Assembly: GCA_039812705.1 (NCBI GenBank)
Contig: JBDIBA010000007.1
Location: forward strand, 1-55,772
DNA: 55,772 nt
Source of the DNA: JBDIBA01 sp039812705
Lineage (GTDB): Bacteria; Actinomycetota; Acidimicrobiia; Acidimicrobiales; JBBSGY01
Direction: 5' to 3'
Below the pieces are notes generated by a model that was not told the origin of the DNA, searched no databases, and saw only the letters and a list, made by a program, of their open reading frames with translations. A program made the translations under genes and the position numbers. How positions within the stretch are numbered: position 1 is the stretch's first letter; each line of letters starts with the position of its first letter. Positions 28,829 through 37,678 of this stretch are shown piece by piece.

Positions 28829-31045
28829 TCATTTCCCGTAACCTGGCAGTAATCGATATGCGTCATAAACGCTGTCGATTCTCTTGATGGCGGCCAGGAT
28901 GTTGTCCAGGTGGGCGGGGTCTCCAAGCTGGAACTCGAACCGCATGCGACTGACCCTGTCAGGCCCGGCCTGGCTCTGGCTGGACAGAATGCTGACGTGA
29001 AGGTCGACCAATACCCGGGTGATGTCGAGGAGTAGACGGGGCCGGTCGATCGAGCGGATCTCCACCGAAACTACGAAGGACCCCTCGCGGTCGTCGTCCC
29101 ACTCAACCTCAATCAGGCGGTTTTCTTGCTCGGTCTGCAGACTGAGGGCATTCGCGCAGTCAGAACGGTGAACCGAGACTCCCCTGCCTCGGGTCACAAA
29201 ACCAATGATGTCGTCGCCTGGCACCGGCGTACAGCAACGCGAAAGCCGGACCATGACGTCGTCGAGCCCTTCGACGTGGATGCCCGAGGATGAACCTGTG
29301 CGAGCCGGCCGGACCGAGCGGATGGTCGTTGCCGGCTGCTCGTCTTCGTCCGGCGTTGGGTTCAGGTCTTTAGAAAGTCGTTGAGCAATGCTTTGGGCAG
29401 AAACGTGGTTCTCGCCAATGGCTGCGTACAAAGCGTCAAGATCGACGTAATTCATCGATCGACCCAAATCAACCAAGGTGTTCGAGGCCATCAACTTCTG
29501 AAGCGGCAGGCCCTCCTTGCGGAACGCCCTGGCTAGTTCTTCACGACCGGCTTCAATTGCATCTTCGCGGCGTTCGCGTAAGAACCATTGACGAATCTTG
29601 TTGCGGGCACGTGCCGTTGCAACGCTTTGTAGCCAGTCGCGCGATGGTCCAGCTGTTGAACCTTTTGACGTGAACACCTCAACTGTGTCGCCTGATGCAA
29701 GTTTTGAATCGAGCGGGGCCAGGCGGCCATTGACCTTGGCGCCGATGCAACGGTGGCCAATGTCGGTGTGCACGGAGTATGCAAAGTCCACGGGTGTTGC
29801 GCCCGCAGCAAGGGTTACGACGTCGCCGGCGGGTGTGAAAACAAACACCTCATCTTGTTCAAGATCAAGCTTGAGCGATTCCAAAAACTCAGCGGGGTCT
29901 GTCGAGTCCTTTTGCCAGTCGACAATGCGCTCGAGCCACATGGTTTCGCCTCGTGCGTCTTCACGGCCCTTGTATGACCAGTGCGCAGCAATACCCAACT
30001 CTGCGCGCAAGTGCATCTCACGAGTGCGGATTTGCACCTCGATTGTCTTGCCTTCAGGACCAATCACTGTTGTGTGAAGTGATTGGTAGAAGTTGAACTT
30101 GGGCATTGCGATGTAGTCCTTGAAACGCCCTTGAACCGGCTTGTAAGTGGCGTGGATGCAACCAAGCGCCGCATAGCAATCACGAACGGAATCAACAACA
30201 AGGCGAATACCCACCAAGTCGTTTATTTCCTCAAACTCTTTGCCTTTGAGAACCATCTTTTCGTAGATGGAATAGAGCGATTTTGGACGGCCCTTTACCT
30301 CGGCTTCGATCTTGACGTCAGCCAAGTGTGACTTGACATCTTCAGTCAGCGCGCGCAGATATTCCTCGCGTTCGGGAGCGCGCGTGACAATCATGTGAGT
30401 GATTTCGGCGTAACGCTTTGGGTAGGTCGCAGCAAATGCCAACTCTTCAAGCTGGGTCTTGATGTCTTGCATACCAAGACGATGTGCAAGCGGAGCGTAA
30501 ATATCGAGCGTTTCTTGAGCGATCCGGGCTGCCTTGTGTTGAGGCATTGCTCCCAACGTCCGCATGTTGTGCAGACGGTCGCACAACTTGATGACAAGGA
30601 CGCGCCAGTCTTTTGCCATCGCCACAAGCATCTTGCGCATGGTTGCGGCCTGCTGCGCTTGTTTCGATTCGAATGATGTCTTGTCAAGCTTGGTTAGTCC
30701 GTCAACCAGCTCGCGAACCGTCGTTCCAAAACGTGCCTCAATCTCGTCCAACGTGAGCGCCGTGTCTTCGACGCAGTCGTGAAGCAACGCGGCGATGACG
30801 CTTAACGAGTCGAGACCAAGTTCAGCAACGAGAGTTGCCACCGAAACAGGGTGGATGACGTAGGACTCGCCCGTTTGGCGGAGCTGGCCTTCATGTGCCG
30901 CGGCCGCAATTTCGTAAGCTTCGATGATCGGCGCTGTGTCTTCGTCGGGCCTCCGACGCGCAAAAGCCTCAAGCAGCGGCGCGAGAATCTCGCGGGGCGC
31001 CGTAGGAATGCTTTCCCAAGGAAGTACGCGGTCTGCGACGCTCAA
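28829..31045 (-). CDS. relA: Bifunctional (p)ppGpp synthetase/hydrolase RelA/SpoT (Rsh)
   Basis: This stringent-response enzyme makes and degrades (p)ppGpp. The HD hydrolase domain (residues about 45-200) keeps LLHDCVEDT, so hydrolysis is likely. The synthetase domain follows, with KGRPKSLYSIYEKM, DLVGIRLVVDS and FNFYQSLHTTV. After that come TGS (VFVFTPAGDVVTLAAGATP), the zinc-finger-like region (RLSRCCTPVPGD) and a C-terminal ACT domain. It starts with TTG (31043-31045), supported by a good AGGAG about nine bases upstream. Length 738, normal for actinobacterial Rsh. Confidence 0.96.
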   Translation of the reverse strand: MSVADRVLPWESIPTAPREILAPLLEAFARRRPDEDTAPIIEAYEIAAAAHEGQLRQTGESYVIHPVSVATLVAELGLDSLSVIAALLHDCVEDTALTLDEIEARFGTTVRELVDGLTKLDKTSFESKQAQQAATMRKMLVAMAKDWRVLVIKLCDRLHNMRTLGAMPQHKAARIAQETLDIYAPLAHRLGMQDIKTQLEELAFAATYPKRYAEITHMIVTRAPEREEYLRALTEDVKSHLADVKIEAEVKGRPKSLYSIYEKMVLKGKEFEEINDLVGIRLVVDSVRDCYAALGCIHATYKPVQGRFKDYIAMPKFNFYQSLHTTVIGPEGKTIEVQIRTREMHLRAELGIAAHWSYKGREDARGETMWLERIVDWQKDSTDPAEFLESLKLDLEQDEVFVFTPAGDVVTLAAGATPVDFAYSVHTDIGHRCIGAKVNGRLAPLDSKLASGDTVEVFTSKGSTAGPSRDWLQSVATARARNKIRQWFLRERREDAIEAGREELARAFRKEGLPLQKLMASNTLVDLGRSMNYVDLDALYAAIGENHVSAQSIAQRLSKDLNPTPDEDEQPATTIRSVRPARTGSSSGIHVEGLDDVMVRLSRCCTPVPGDDIIGFVTRGRGVSVHRSDCANALSLQTEQENRLIEVEWDDDREGSFVVSVEIRSIDRPRLLLDITRVLVDLHVSILSSQSQAGPDRVSRMRFEFQLGDPAHLDNILAAIKRIDSVYDAYRLLPGYGK

Positions 31046-31156
31046 AGACTGACTCTCCTAGTTGTGCCTAGACGTGGCGGCTAATGGGGTGTCTTGAATT
31101 ATGACTGCTTGTGTCCACGTATGTCGGGTTGGTCCGAGCTTGCCCAGCCCAGAACG

Positions 31157-32389
31157 TCAAAGCCCGAAAAAGCTCGGCTTGGGTGGTTGTGCCGGACGCG
31201 TTGCCTCTCTGCGTTCGGCACGCGCTGACGTAAGCCCTTTGCTCTTTGCCTCAAGACACTCATACACCTGTCGAGCTGTTGCCTTTTCAGGGTCGGACAA
31301 CTCGCTATGTATGGCCGCCGTGAAAAACTCTGTAGCGTCGCTCACGCGCTCGTCGGGCTGTCCAACCGCAAATAGCTCGCAGGTCAGACGATTCAGCTGA
31401 AACGACTGGACGCACTCGGGAAGCGATTGATGGAGCGTTCCTTTGACAACAACGTCAGGCGCAATGACGTCACCCCGAGCTGCCATGAACTCAAGCTCGG
31501 TGTTCTGCAGCACAACTGGCGGGCGCCCATCCGATACGACCGACTGCGCGTACGCAATCGCAGGAGTTGCCAAGACGAACTTGTTGTTTGTGCCGTCAGC
31601 CCGGTCCCAAGTTAGGGCTGCGCCCAGCAGATGAACGTGTTGGGGCACTCGAACATCGCGAGCGGGGGCCTCAATGCCCACAATTAGCCTTTCGTTGGGC
31701 TTGCAAGTTGCCAGAGCGCGGTCAAGGCGTGCAATCAGGTCGGAACCTTGATCTGGAAGCGGTGGCCCTGGGACTTTTTCACCAAGGGCGTAAGTCAGCA
31801 ACGGAACCATGTTTGCGTGGACTCGCTCCAGTTGCGCCGTCATGTCGAAGAGGCTTCCGATCTTGTGGGTCTCAAGGTCTGAGTTAGAGAACATTTCGAG
31901 AGCGTCAAGGTCCTCTTGCCACGGACGTGGGAGTTCACGTTCGGTGTCGCCGTCTATATGGACCGCGAAGCGCAAGGGGCGCGTGACACCTCTCAGAAGA
32001 TTGTCAACCTTGCCCATGATCTGACCAACGTCTTTGGAGTACTTCTCAATCTCGTTGATCAGCTGCTCGCACCGATCCTTCAGTTGGCGAATGTCCCCCG
32101 GCGTCAACGATTCGAGCCCCGTGAAGTCGGCCTCAGCCCCCTTCTTGACATCGTCAGCGGAAAAATCATCAGGGCGGCTACCAAAGACTTCGTCGCGATG
32201 CGCCTTCGCTTCGCTCGAGAACCATTTCGTCCAACCTTGTTTGCTCGACGCAGCCTTATCGGCCGCCAGTTCTTCTCCGGTCAAAGGCTTGCTGCGGAGC
32301 TGTTCGATCGTTGCTTGCCGGACATGGCATCCGTCGAACAGGCGGTCAAGCTCCGCTAATTGATGAGCGACAATTTCCGGAGCTTGCAT
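31157..32389 (-). CDS. Hypothetical protein between ruvB and relA (orphan)
   Basis: I do not recognise this 410-residue protein. The N-terminal third is charged and helical and includes a likely coiled coil (about residues 95-125, DIRQLKDRCEQLINEIEKYS). The C-terminal two thirds look like a folded alpha/beta domain with VHIDGDTERELPRPW near 150 and RLIVGIEAPARDV near 240. There is no signal peptide. The tail is Pro/Arg-rich and ends PKPSFFGL. The ATG is at 32387-32389, with no clear ribosome-binding site. In related genomes this position usually holds yajC-secD-secF. Confidence 0.62.
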   Translation of the reverse strand: MQAPEIVAHQLAELDRLFDGCHVRQATIEQLRSKPLTGEELAADKAASSKQGWTKWFSSEAKAHRDEVFGSRPDDFSADDVKKGAEADFTGLESLTPGDIRQLKDRCEQLINEIEKYSKDVGQIMGKVDNLLRGVTRPLRFAVHIDGDTERELPRPWQEDLDALEMFSNSDLETHKIGSLFDMTAQLERVHANMVPLLTYALGEKVPGPPLPDQGSDLIARLDRALATCKPNERLIVGIEAPARDVRVPQHVHLLGAALTWDRADGTNNKFVLATPAIAYAQSVVSDGRPPVVLQNTELEFMAARGDVIAPDVVVKGTLHQSLPECVQSFQLNRLTCELFAVGQPDERVSDATEFFTAAIHSELSDPEKATARQVYECLEAKSKGLTSARAERREATRPAQPPKPSFFGL

Positions 32390-32407
32390 AAGGGGTCAAT
32401 CCAATCA

Positions 32408-32468
32408 GAGGCTGAAGCCTCAACTCAACTTGCGGGTTACGCCAAGGCGTATCGAGGTGATTACCCGC
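32408..32468 (-). terminator. Two hairpins directly after ruvB
   Basis: Two bases past the ruvB stop a nested structure begins: GCGGGT ... ACCCGC (32432-32468), enclosing TACGCC-AA-GGCGTA. It is followed by GAGGCT-GA-AGCCTC (32408-32421). There is no T-run. These hairpins fill the gap before the orphan gene and may end or slow ruvCAB transcription. Confidence 0.4.
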
Positions 32469-32469
32469 C

Positions 32470-33543
32470 TTACTCGTCAAACAAAGAGCTATTGCCATAA
32501 ACGTCGGCGGGCGGTTGCAGGCCAATGTGTTGCCATGCGCGTGGCGTTGCAATACGCCCGCGTGGCGTGCGCTGCAACATGCCTTGTTGGATGAGAAACG
32601 GCTCATAGACGTCTTCAACGGTTTCGGGCTCTTCGCCAATGCTGACGGCGATGTTTGCCAACCCGACCGGCCCGCCGCTGAACTGCTCGCACACCGTTTG
32701 CAAGATGGCGCGGTCAACCTTGTCGAGACCAAGCGGGTCGACTCCAAAAAGCGCAAGACCCGCATCGGCGCTCTCTTGGTTGATGACGCCGTCGCCGCGC
32801 ACTTCAACAAAGTCACGCACGCGACGCAGCAGTCGATTCGCAATGCGCGGGGTGCCGCGCGAGCGTCCGGCAATCTCGCGCGCACCGGACTCGTCGACCG
32901 AGATGCCAGAGATGTCTCCTGCACGCTTAACAATCGATTGCAATGAGTTCTCGTCGTAGTAGTCCAGGCGAGCAACGAAACCGAAACGATCCCTCAACGG
33001 GCCGGTGATCATTCCGGCTCTTGTGGTCGCACCGACCAGGGTGAAGCGTGGCAAATCAAGGCGCAACGAGCGTGCGGCTGGGCCTTTACCGAGAACAAGG
33101 TCGAGCTGAAAGTCTTCCATTGCCGGGTAAAGCACTTCTTCGACCGCGCGGCCAAGACGGTGGATCTCATCGACGAACAAGACGTCGCCGTCTTCAAGGT
33201 CGGTGAGGATTGATGCAAGGTCTCCCGCGCGCACCAGGGCCGGGCCCGACGTCACGCGAAGGTTCGCATTCATTTCGGCAGCCACGATTGCTGCGAGCGA
33301 AGTCTTTCCAAGACCGGGAGGTCCCGCAAAGAGCAAGTGGTCTACGGGCTGGCCGCGCTTGCGAGCCGCTTCCAAAACGATCGTCAAATGCTCAGTCAGC
33401 CGAGGTTGGCCGACAAAGTCGCTCAGCTTCTTTGGTCGAAGCGTGCGCTCATGGGGCTCCTCGTTGAGGTCGATGACCGGGTTGAGGTCTCGCTCGCGTG
33501 CTGATTCGGCTTCGCCGCTGACGACCTCATTGCGCGGGCTCAC
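32470..33543 (-). CDS. ruvB: Holliday junction branch migration ATPase RuvB
   Basis: RuvB is the hexameric AAA+ motor that drives branch migration with RuvA. Walker A is GPPGLGKTS, Walker B is LFVDEIHRL, sensor 1 is VGATTRAG, and the C-terminal winged-helix domain includes RTPRGRIATPRAWQH. The N-terminus has a 25-residue extra leader before LRPKKLSDFVGQ. The start GTG overlaps the ruvA stop as GTGA. The length of 357 is normal. Confidence 0.97.
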   Translation of the reverse strand: MSPRNEVVSGEAESARERDLNPVIDLNEEPHERTLRPKKLSDFVGQPRLTEHLTIVLEAARKRGQPVDHLLFAGPPGLGKTSLAAIVAAEMNANLRVTSGPALVRAGDLASILTDLEDGDVLFVDEIHRLGRAVEEVLYPAMEDFQLDLVLGKGPAARSLRLDLPRFTLVGATTRAGMITGPLRDRFGFVARLDYYDENSLQSIVKRAGDISGISVDESGAREIAGRSRGTPRIANRLLRRVRDFVEVRGDGVINQESADAGLALFGVDPLGLDKVDRAILQTVCEQFSGGPVGLANIAVSIGEEPETVEDVYEPFLIQQGMLQRTPRGRIATPRAWQHIGLQPPADVYGNSSLFDE

Positions 33544-34157
33544 GTGCGGGCCTTTTGGGCAAGGCTGCGCAGTGCAGTCCGCAAGAGTTCACCTGCATCG
33601 GCATTGTCATCGGAAGGCAGCTGTGAAAGAGCGTGGCGAATTTCATCGGTGCCATAACCAAGAGCGGTGAGACCAGCGGTGACTTCATCGCGCTTTGTTG
33701 GCTTGGCAACGTCGACCACCGCTGGCCCGGTTGACAATGATGAGCCAAGGTCGATATCGAAGCGGTTCTTCAACTCAATGATGATTCTGGCTGCAGTCTT
33801 TTTCCCGATGCCCGGAACGCGCGCCAATGCGTCGGCATCCTCGTTGGCGACAAGCTGTTGGACTTCAAGTGGCGTGTAGAAGGTCAATACGGCCATTGCA
33901 ACGGCCGGACCGACACCGTGGGTCGTCACCAAAACATCGAAACAGCGTTTTTCGTTCGCCGTCAGGAATCCAAACAGCGTGATTGCGTCTTCGCGCACGC
34001 GTGTGTGAACTCGCAATGCAGCAGTGGCACCGTTCTCACCAAGGCGCGCAAGGGTCGGGCCGGTAACGGTGACCTCGTAACCAACGCCGTTGACGTCAAT
34101 GATGACTTCGCCGGTAGGTGTGCGATCCAAAATGGTTCCCGTTAGCGCGCCAATCAT
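33540..34157 (-). CDS. ruvA: Holliday junction DNA helicase subunit RuvA
   Basis: RuvA tetramers hold the four-way junction for RuvB. The OB-fold N-terminal domain (MIGALTGTI, then VDVNGVGYEV-like IIDVNGVGYEVTV) is followed by helix-hairpin-helix motifs (VTTHGVGPAVAMAVL and ARVPGIGKKTAARIIIELK). The C-terminal UBA-like domain (GLTALGYGTDEI) contacts RuvB. The ATG overlaps the ruvC stop (ATGA). Length 205. Confidence 0.97.
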   Translation of the reverse strand: MIGALTGTILDRTPTGEVIIDVNGVGYEVTVTGPTLARLGENGATAALRVHTRVREDAITLFGFLTANEKRCFDVLVTTHGVGPAVAMAVLTFYTPLEVQQLVANEDADALARVPGIGKKTAARIIIELKNRFDIDLGSSLSTGPAVVDVAKPTKRDEVTAGLTALGYGTDEIRHALSQLPSDDNADAGELLRTALRSLAQKART

Positions 34158-34690
34158 GCAAAGACCTGCTTTCTTTTCTGGTTGGCGACAACTGCGCCGG
34201 AGTCACGGAGTCGCGCATGCAAACCAGCGCGCGAGAGATGACAAATTGCCAATGCCAATGCGTCTGCAACGTCGGGAGGGTTTGGGGCGGTTTCCAACCC
34301 AAGGATCTGTTTGACCATTTGCTGCGTTTGGCTTTTGACGGCCGCGCCGTCGCCGGTGACCGTCGCCTTCACCTCGTTGGCCGTGTACTGCACGATTTCG
34401 GCATTGCGCTGTTCGGCCGCCACGAGGGCCAGGCCGGCTGCCTGAGCAACCGACATTGCTGTGCGTGCATTGGTCTGGAAAAACACTCGCTCAACAACGA
34501 CGACATCGGGCTTCAGGTCGTCCATCAGTTCGTTGAGGTCGGCGCTGAGCGTGGCAAGCCTGGTCGGTAACGATTCTTCGGTGGCGGTCGCGAGCAGCCC
34601 TGCACTCACACAAACCGGAGCCTTGGCCGTGCGCTGCACCATGCCATAGCCACAGCGCGTCAAACCGGGGTCAATACCTAAAACGAACAT
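34154..34690 (-). CDS. ruvC: Holliday junction resolvase RuvC
   Basis: RuvC nicks Holliday junctions in the RuvAB complex. The catalytic acids lie in VLGIDPGLTRCGYG (first Asp), VVVERVFF (Glu) and the late PPDVADALALAICH (Asp). Length 178, normal. The ATG at 34688-34690 has TAGGAT nine bases upstream and no Shine-Dalgarno. The ruvC–ruvA–ruvB genes overlap by four bases each. Confidence 0.96.
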   Translation of the reverse strand: MFVLGIDPGLTRCGYGMVQRTAKAPVCVSAGLLATATEESLPTRLATLSADLNELMDDLKPDVVVVERVFFQTNARTAMSVAQAAGLALVAAEQRNAEIVQYTANEVKATVTGDGAAVKSQTQQMVKQILGLETAPNPPDVADALALAICHLSRAGLHARLRDSGAVVANQKRKQVFA

Positions 34691-34759
34691 GCGTTCCGAA
34701 TCCTAACTTCTCGATTCGGCAAGTGAGGGATCTGCGGCCAGAGGTTTTTCGGCCGAGGT

Positions 34760-35287
34760 TTACTGGCCGAGGTCCGCTTCTACCTTGTCGACTGCATCTT
34801 GCAAAACACTGGCATCTGGATAACCGAGGCCGGCCATTCCGCGGCGAGCAAAACGAATGATTCCAGTGGGGTCGATGATGAACACCGAGCGTCGATAGAA
34901 ACCGAGCGGACCCAGCACGTGATACTTGGCGGCGATTTCTTTTCCGGCATCGTGCAAGAGCGGCATCTGTAGATCGTGGGCGGCAGCGAACGCTTCGTGA
35001 CTGTCAACGTCTTGGGGCGATATCGCCCACGTAACGACTCCGCTTTTCTGCGCAATGGCAGGCTTATCGGAATAGTTGGTCAGCTGACGTGTGCAGACAG
35101 GCGTGCCGTCGCCCGGGTAAAAGACCAGCACAACGATCTTTCCACGCTCGTCTTCTAGGTGGTACTTCGTGCCCTTCGTGCCCTCGGCCACAAAATCTGG
35201 CGCGGGCGAGCCAACCGTCAACTTTGTGCGGGAGCTCTTGGGTGCAGTGGCCTTGTTGGGCGTGATTGTTTCGTCGTTGTTGGTCAT
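34760..35287 (-). CDS. Peroxiredoxin (BCP/AhpC-TSA family), single-cysteine
   Basis: Thioredoxin-fold peroxidase that reduces peroxides. The catalytic region reads VLVFYPGDGTPVCTRQL, with the peroxidatic Cys in TPVCT and the supporting Arg in FYRRSVFIIDP. The second cysteine five residues on that many BCP proteins use is absent, and I see no other Cys, so it should work as a 1-Cys enzyme with an external reductant. The ATG at 35285-35287 is preferred to a TTG 21 bases upstream. It lies between yebC and ruvC. Confidence 0.9.
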   Translation of the reverse strand: MTNNDETITPNKATAPKSSRTKLTVGSPAPDFVAEGTKGTKYHLEDERGKIVVLVFYPGDGTPVCTRQLTNYSDKPAIAQKSGVVTWAISPQDVDSHEAFAAAHDLQMPLLHDAGKEIAAKYHVLGPLGFYRRSVFIIDPTGIIRFARRGMAGLGYPDASVLQDAVDKVEADLGQ

Positions 35288-35297
35288 GAATACCGGA

Positions 35298-36047
35298 CTA
35301 ACCGGCAACCTTTTCTAGAACGTCTTCAGATATGTCGAAATTGGACCAAACGTTTTGCACGTCATCTAGGTCTTCAAGCGCGTCAATGAGGCGCAGCACC
35401 TTGCGTGCGTCGTCTTCACTGGCCAGCGGAACAGGGTTGTCGGACAACAACATGGACTCGGCTTGAAGGACCTCGATGCCCGTTTCACGAAGATTGCCCG
35501 AAACCTCATCTACCAAGCTCGGTTCGCAGCGGACTTCCCAACTGCTGCCCTGGTCAATTACGTCTTCACCACCGGCTTCAAGAACGGCTTCTGTCAGTGC
35601 GTCTTCGGCGACCGACTTGGGTACGGAAATGACTCCGTGGCGGTGAAATTGCCACGCAACAGCTCCCGGCTCGGCAATGTTTCCCCCGGCCTTGGTGAAG
35701 GTCGAGCGGATTTCAGAGCCCGTTCGATTTCGGTTGTCCGTCAAGACTTCAACCAACAAAGCAACCCCGGCCGCGCCGTAGCCTTCGTAGGTCAAAGGTT
35801 CGTAGCGAACGCCTTCGAGTTCGCCGGTGCCGCGCTTGATCGCGCGCTCAATGGTGTCAAGTGGCACAGACGCAGAACGCGCCTTGTTGTACATCGTGCG
35901 CAGGCTGGCATTGGCATCTAGGTCGCCGCCACCCTCGCGCGCAGCCACTTCGACTTGGCGGATGAGCTTGGCAAACTGCTTGCCGCGCGCCTTGTCCTTG
36001 GCGCCTTTTTGGTGCTTGATCGTTGCCCATTTGGAGTGTCCCGACAC
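35298..36047 (-). CDS. yebC: YebC/PmpR family protein
   Basis: YebC-family proteins have been linked to DNA-binding regulation and, in some members, to translation through proline stretches. The N-terminus SGHSKWATIKHQKGAKDKARGK is diagnostic (shown here over two blocks: SGHSKWATIKH and QKGAKDKARGK). ANMP-equivalent and LVEVLTDNRNRT blocks follow. Length 249, normal. The start is GTG (36045-36047). It is conserved next to ruvC and pdxT in Actinobacteria. Confidence 0.95.
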   Translation of the reverse strand: MSGHSKWATIKHQKGAKDKARGKQFAKLIRQVEVAAREGGGDLDANASLRTMYNKARSASVPLDTIERAIKRGTGELEGVRYEPLTYEGYGAAGVALLVEVLTDNRNRTGSEIRSTFTKAGGNIAEPGAVAWQFHRHGVISVPKSVAEDALTEAVLEAGGEDVIDQGSSWEVRCEPSLVDEVSGNLRETGIEVLQAESMLLSDNPVPLASEDDARKVLRLIDALEDLDDVQNVWSNFDISEDVLEKVAG

Positions 36048-36091
36048 TGAATTGGCGCCCTTTCAAGGTCTCTAAGAAAAACTGAGGTGGC

Positions 36092-36691
36092 TCAGCCTTG
36101 CAGACTCTGGAGGAATGCGCGATGTATGCGGTCATCATTCGTCAGTTCTGGATGAAAGGTTGTCGCCATCACGCGACCCTGTCGACACATCACAATCCGG
36201 GTATCGCCCACGTCGTAGTCAACCCAACCGAGCGGCTCGACGTCCGGGCTGATTTCGAGAACCACCGGTGGCCGGATGAAAACCCCTGGGAAGTCGGTGT
36301 TGCCTCCAGGGAAAGAGTCCCCAAGTCGCACATTGGATTCGTGGCTGGAACCCTGCGACCCCTCACCGTTGCGACGCACCGAAATGTCCAGGACGCCAAG
36401 GCTCTTTTGGTCAGAGGTGCCATCTTGTACGTCACTTGCCAAGAGGATCATGCCTGCACAAGTGCCAAACACGGGCAAGCCCTCGCGAATCGACTCGACT
36501 AGGGGTCCGCGCAAGCCCGAGGAATCCAACAACTTGGACATGACGGTGGACTCACCGCCGGGCAGAACCAACGCATCCAGCGCCACGAGTTGGTTTGGCG
36601 CATTGACCAAGACAGCATCGACGCCAACGCTCTCCAATGTTTCCAGGTGGTTCCTGAAAGCGCCCTGCAGCGCAAGGACACCGACGGTCAC
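36092..36691 (-). CDS. pdxT: PLP synthase glutaminase subunit PdxT
   Basis: PdxT releases ammonia from glutamine for PdxS. VGVLALQGAFRNH at the start, the oxyanion region LPGGESTVM, the nucleophile elbow FGTCAGMI, and the His/Glu pair TTFHPELT are all present. Homology begins at a GTG (36689-36691), five bases past the pdxS stop. A TTG at 36701-36703 overlapping that stop is an alternative. Length about 199. Confidence 0.95.
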   Translation of the reverse strand: MTVGVLALQGAFRNHLETLESVGVDAVLVNAPNQLVALDALVLPGGESTVMSKLLDSSGLRGPLVESIREGLPVFGTCAGMILLASDVQDGTSDQKSLGVLDISVRRNGEGSQGSSHESNVRLGDSFPGGNTDFPGVFIRPPVVLEISPDVEPLGWVDYDVGDTRIVMCRQGRVMATTFHPELTNDDRIHRAFLQSLQG

Positions 36692-36696
36692 ACGCT

Positions 36697-37599
36697 TTAC
36701 CAACCGCGCGCAGCCATTTGTGTTTCCAGGTCGACAATCTCAAGACCTGCCATTGCCGCACCCAAACCTGCGCTGACTTCAGCAATGCGGTGCGCATCGC
36801 GAAAGTGTGTTGTTGCTTCGACAATTGCGCGTCCACGCTTGGCCGGATCGTCGCTCTTGAAAATGCCCGAACCCACAAAGACCGATTCGGCCCCCAGCTG
36901 CATGGCAAGTGCAGCGTCTGGCGGCGTGGCAATGCCGCCCGCGCAGAAAAGCGGCACCGGCAGCTTGCCCGACTCGGCTACTTCATTGATCAATTCAATG
37001 GGGGCTTGCAGTTCTTTTGCCCATGCAAAGCGTTCGGCAGCATCGGCTTGTGTGATCTTGCGGATGTCACCGGTAATTGAGCGCAAGTGGCGCACGGCTT
37101 CAACAATGTTTCCGGTGCCGGCTTCGCCTTTGGAGCGAATCATGGCAGCGCCTTCGCTGATTCGACGCAGCGCCTCGCCGAGGTTCGTTGCGCCGCACAC
37201 GAACGGAATGGTGAACGCGTGCTTGTCGATGTGGTGCGCCTCGTCGGCGGGCGTGAGTACTTCAGACTCGTCAATGAAATCAACTTCGAGTGCTTCTAGA
37301 ACTTGGGCCTCGACAAAGTGGCCAATGCGAGCCTTTGCCATGACGGGAATGGTCACAGAAGCCTTGATTTCATTGATTAATTCGGGATCTGACATGCGCG
37401 CCACACCGCCTTGGGCGCGAATGTCGGACGGGACTCTTTCCAGTGCCATCACTGCGCAGGCACCGGCATCTTGTGCAATGCGAGCCTGTTCGGCATTGAC
37501 AACGTCCATGATGACGCCGCCGCGCAGCATCTCTGCCAGTCCGCGCTTTACCTTGCCGGTTCCGGTCTGATTGTTTGCAAAGCGAGAGTCATCGGTCAT
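36697..37599 (-). CDS. pdxS: PLP synthase subunit PdxS
   Basis: PdxS builds pyridoxal 5'-phosphate from ribose 5-phosphate, glyceraldehyde 3-phosphate and ammonia. The N-terminus VKRGLAEMLRGGVIMDV, the VMALERVPSDIRAQGGVARM block, MAKARIGHFVEAQVLEAL with a catalytic Lys, and FVGSGIFKSDDP are canonical. The ATG at 37597-37599 is preferred to an upstream TTG because TAGCGT sits exactly six bases before it. pdxS and pdxT are adjacent and surely co-transcribed. Confidence 0.97.
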   Translation of the reverse strand: MTDDSRFANNQTGTGKVKRGLAEMLRGGVIMDVVNAEQARIAQDAGACAVMALERVPSDIRAQGGVARMSDPELINEIKASVTIPVMAKARIGHFVEAQVLEALEVDFIDESEVLTPADEAHHIDKHAFTIPFVCGATNLGEALRRISEGAAMIRSKGEAGTGNIVEAVRHLRSITGDIRKITQADAAERFAWAKELQAPIELINEVAESGKLPVPLFCAGGIATPPDAALAMQLGAESVFVGSGIFKSDDPAKRGRAIVEATTHFRDAHRIAEVSAGLGAAMAGLEIVDLETQMAARGW

Positions 37600-37611
37600 G
37601 ACCAAACGCTA
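37600..37611 (-). promoter_or_regulatory. Putative leaderless promoter of pdxST
   Basis: TAGCGT (37606-37611, minus strand) is six bases before the pdxS ATG, the same geometry as at mihF and pepP. No PdxR site or riboswitch was recognised. Confidence 0.45.
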
Positions 37612-37678
37612 ACCGCACAACCGCGTTGAGCTGAACAGCTACCGCACAGTCAGGCGACGACCCGATGAGCCGACTTAT

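Noticed and set aside
36590..37570. Long plus-strand open frame (326 codons) opposite pdxS/pdxT
   Set aside because: It is antisense to two certain genes, has no family features and follows the codon pattern of the real strand.
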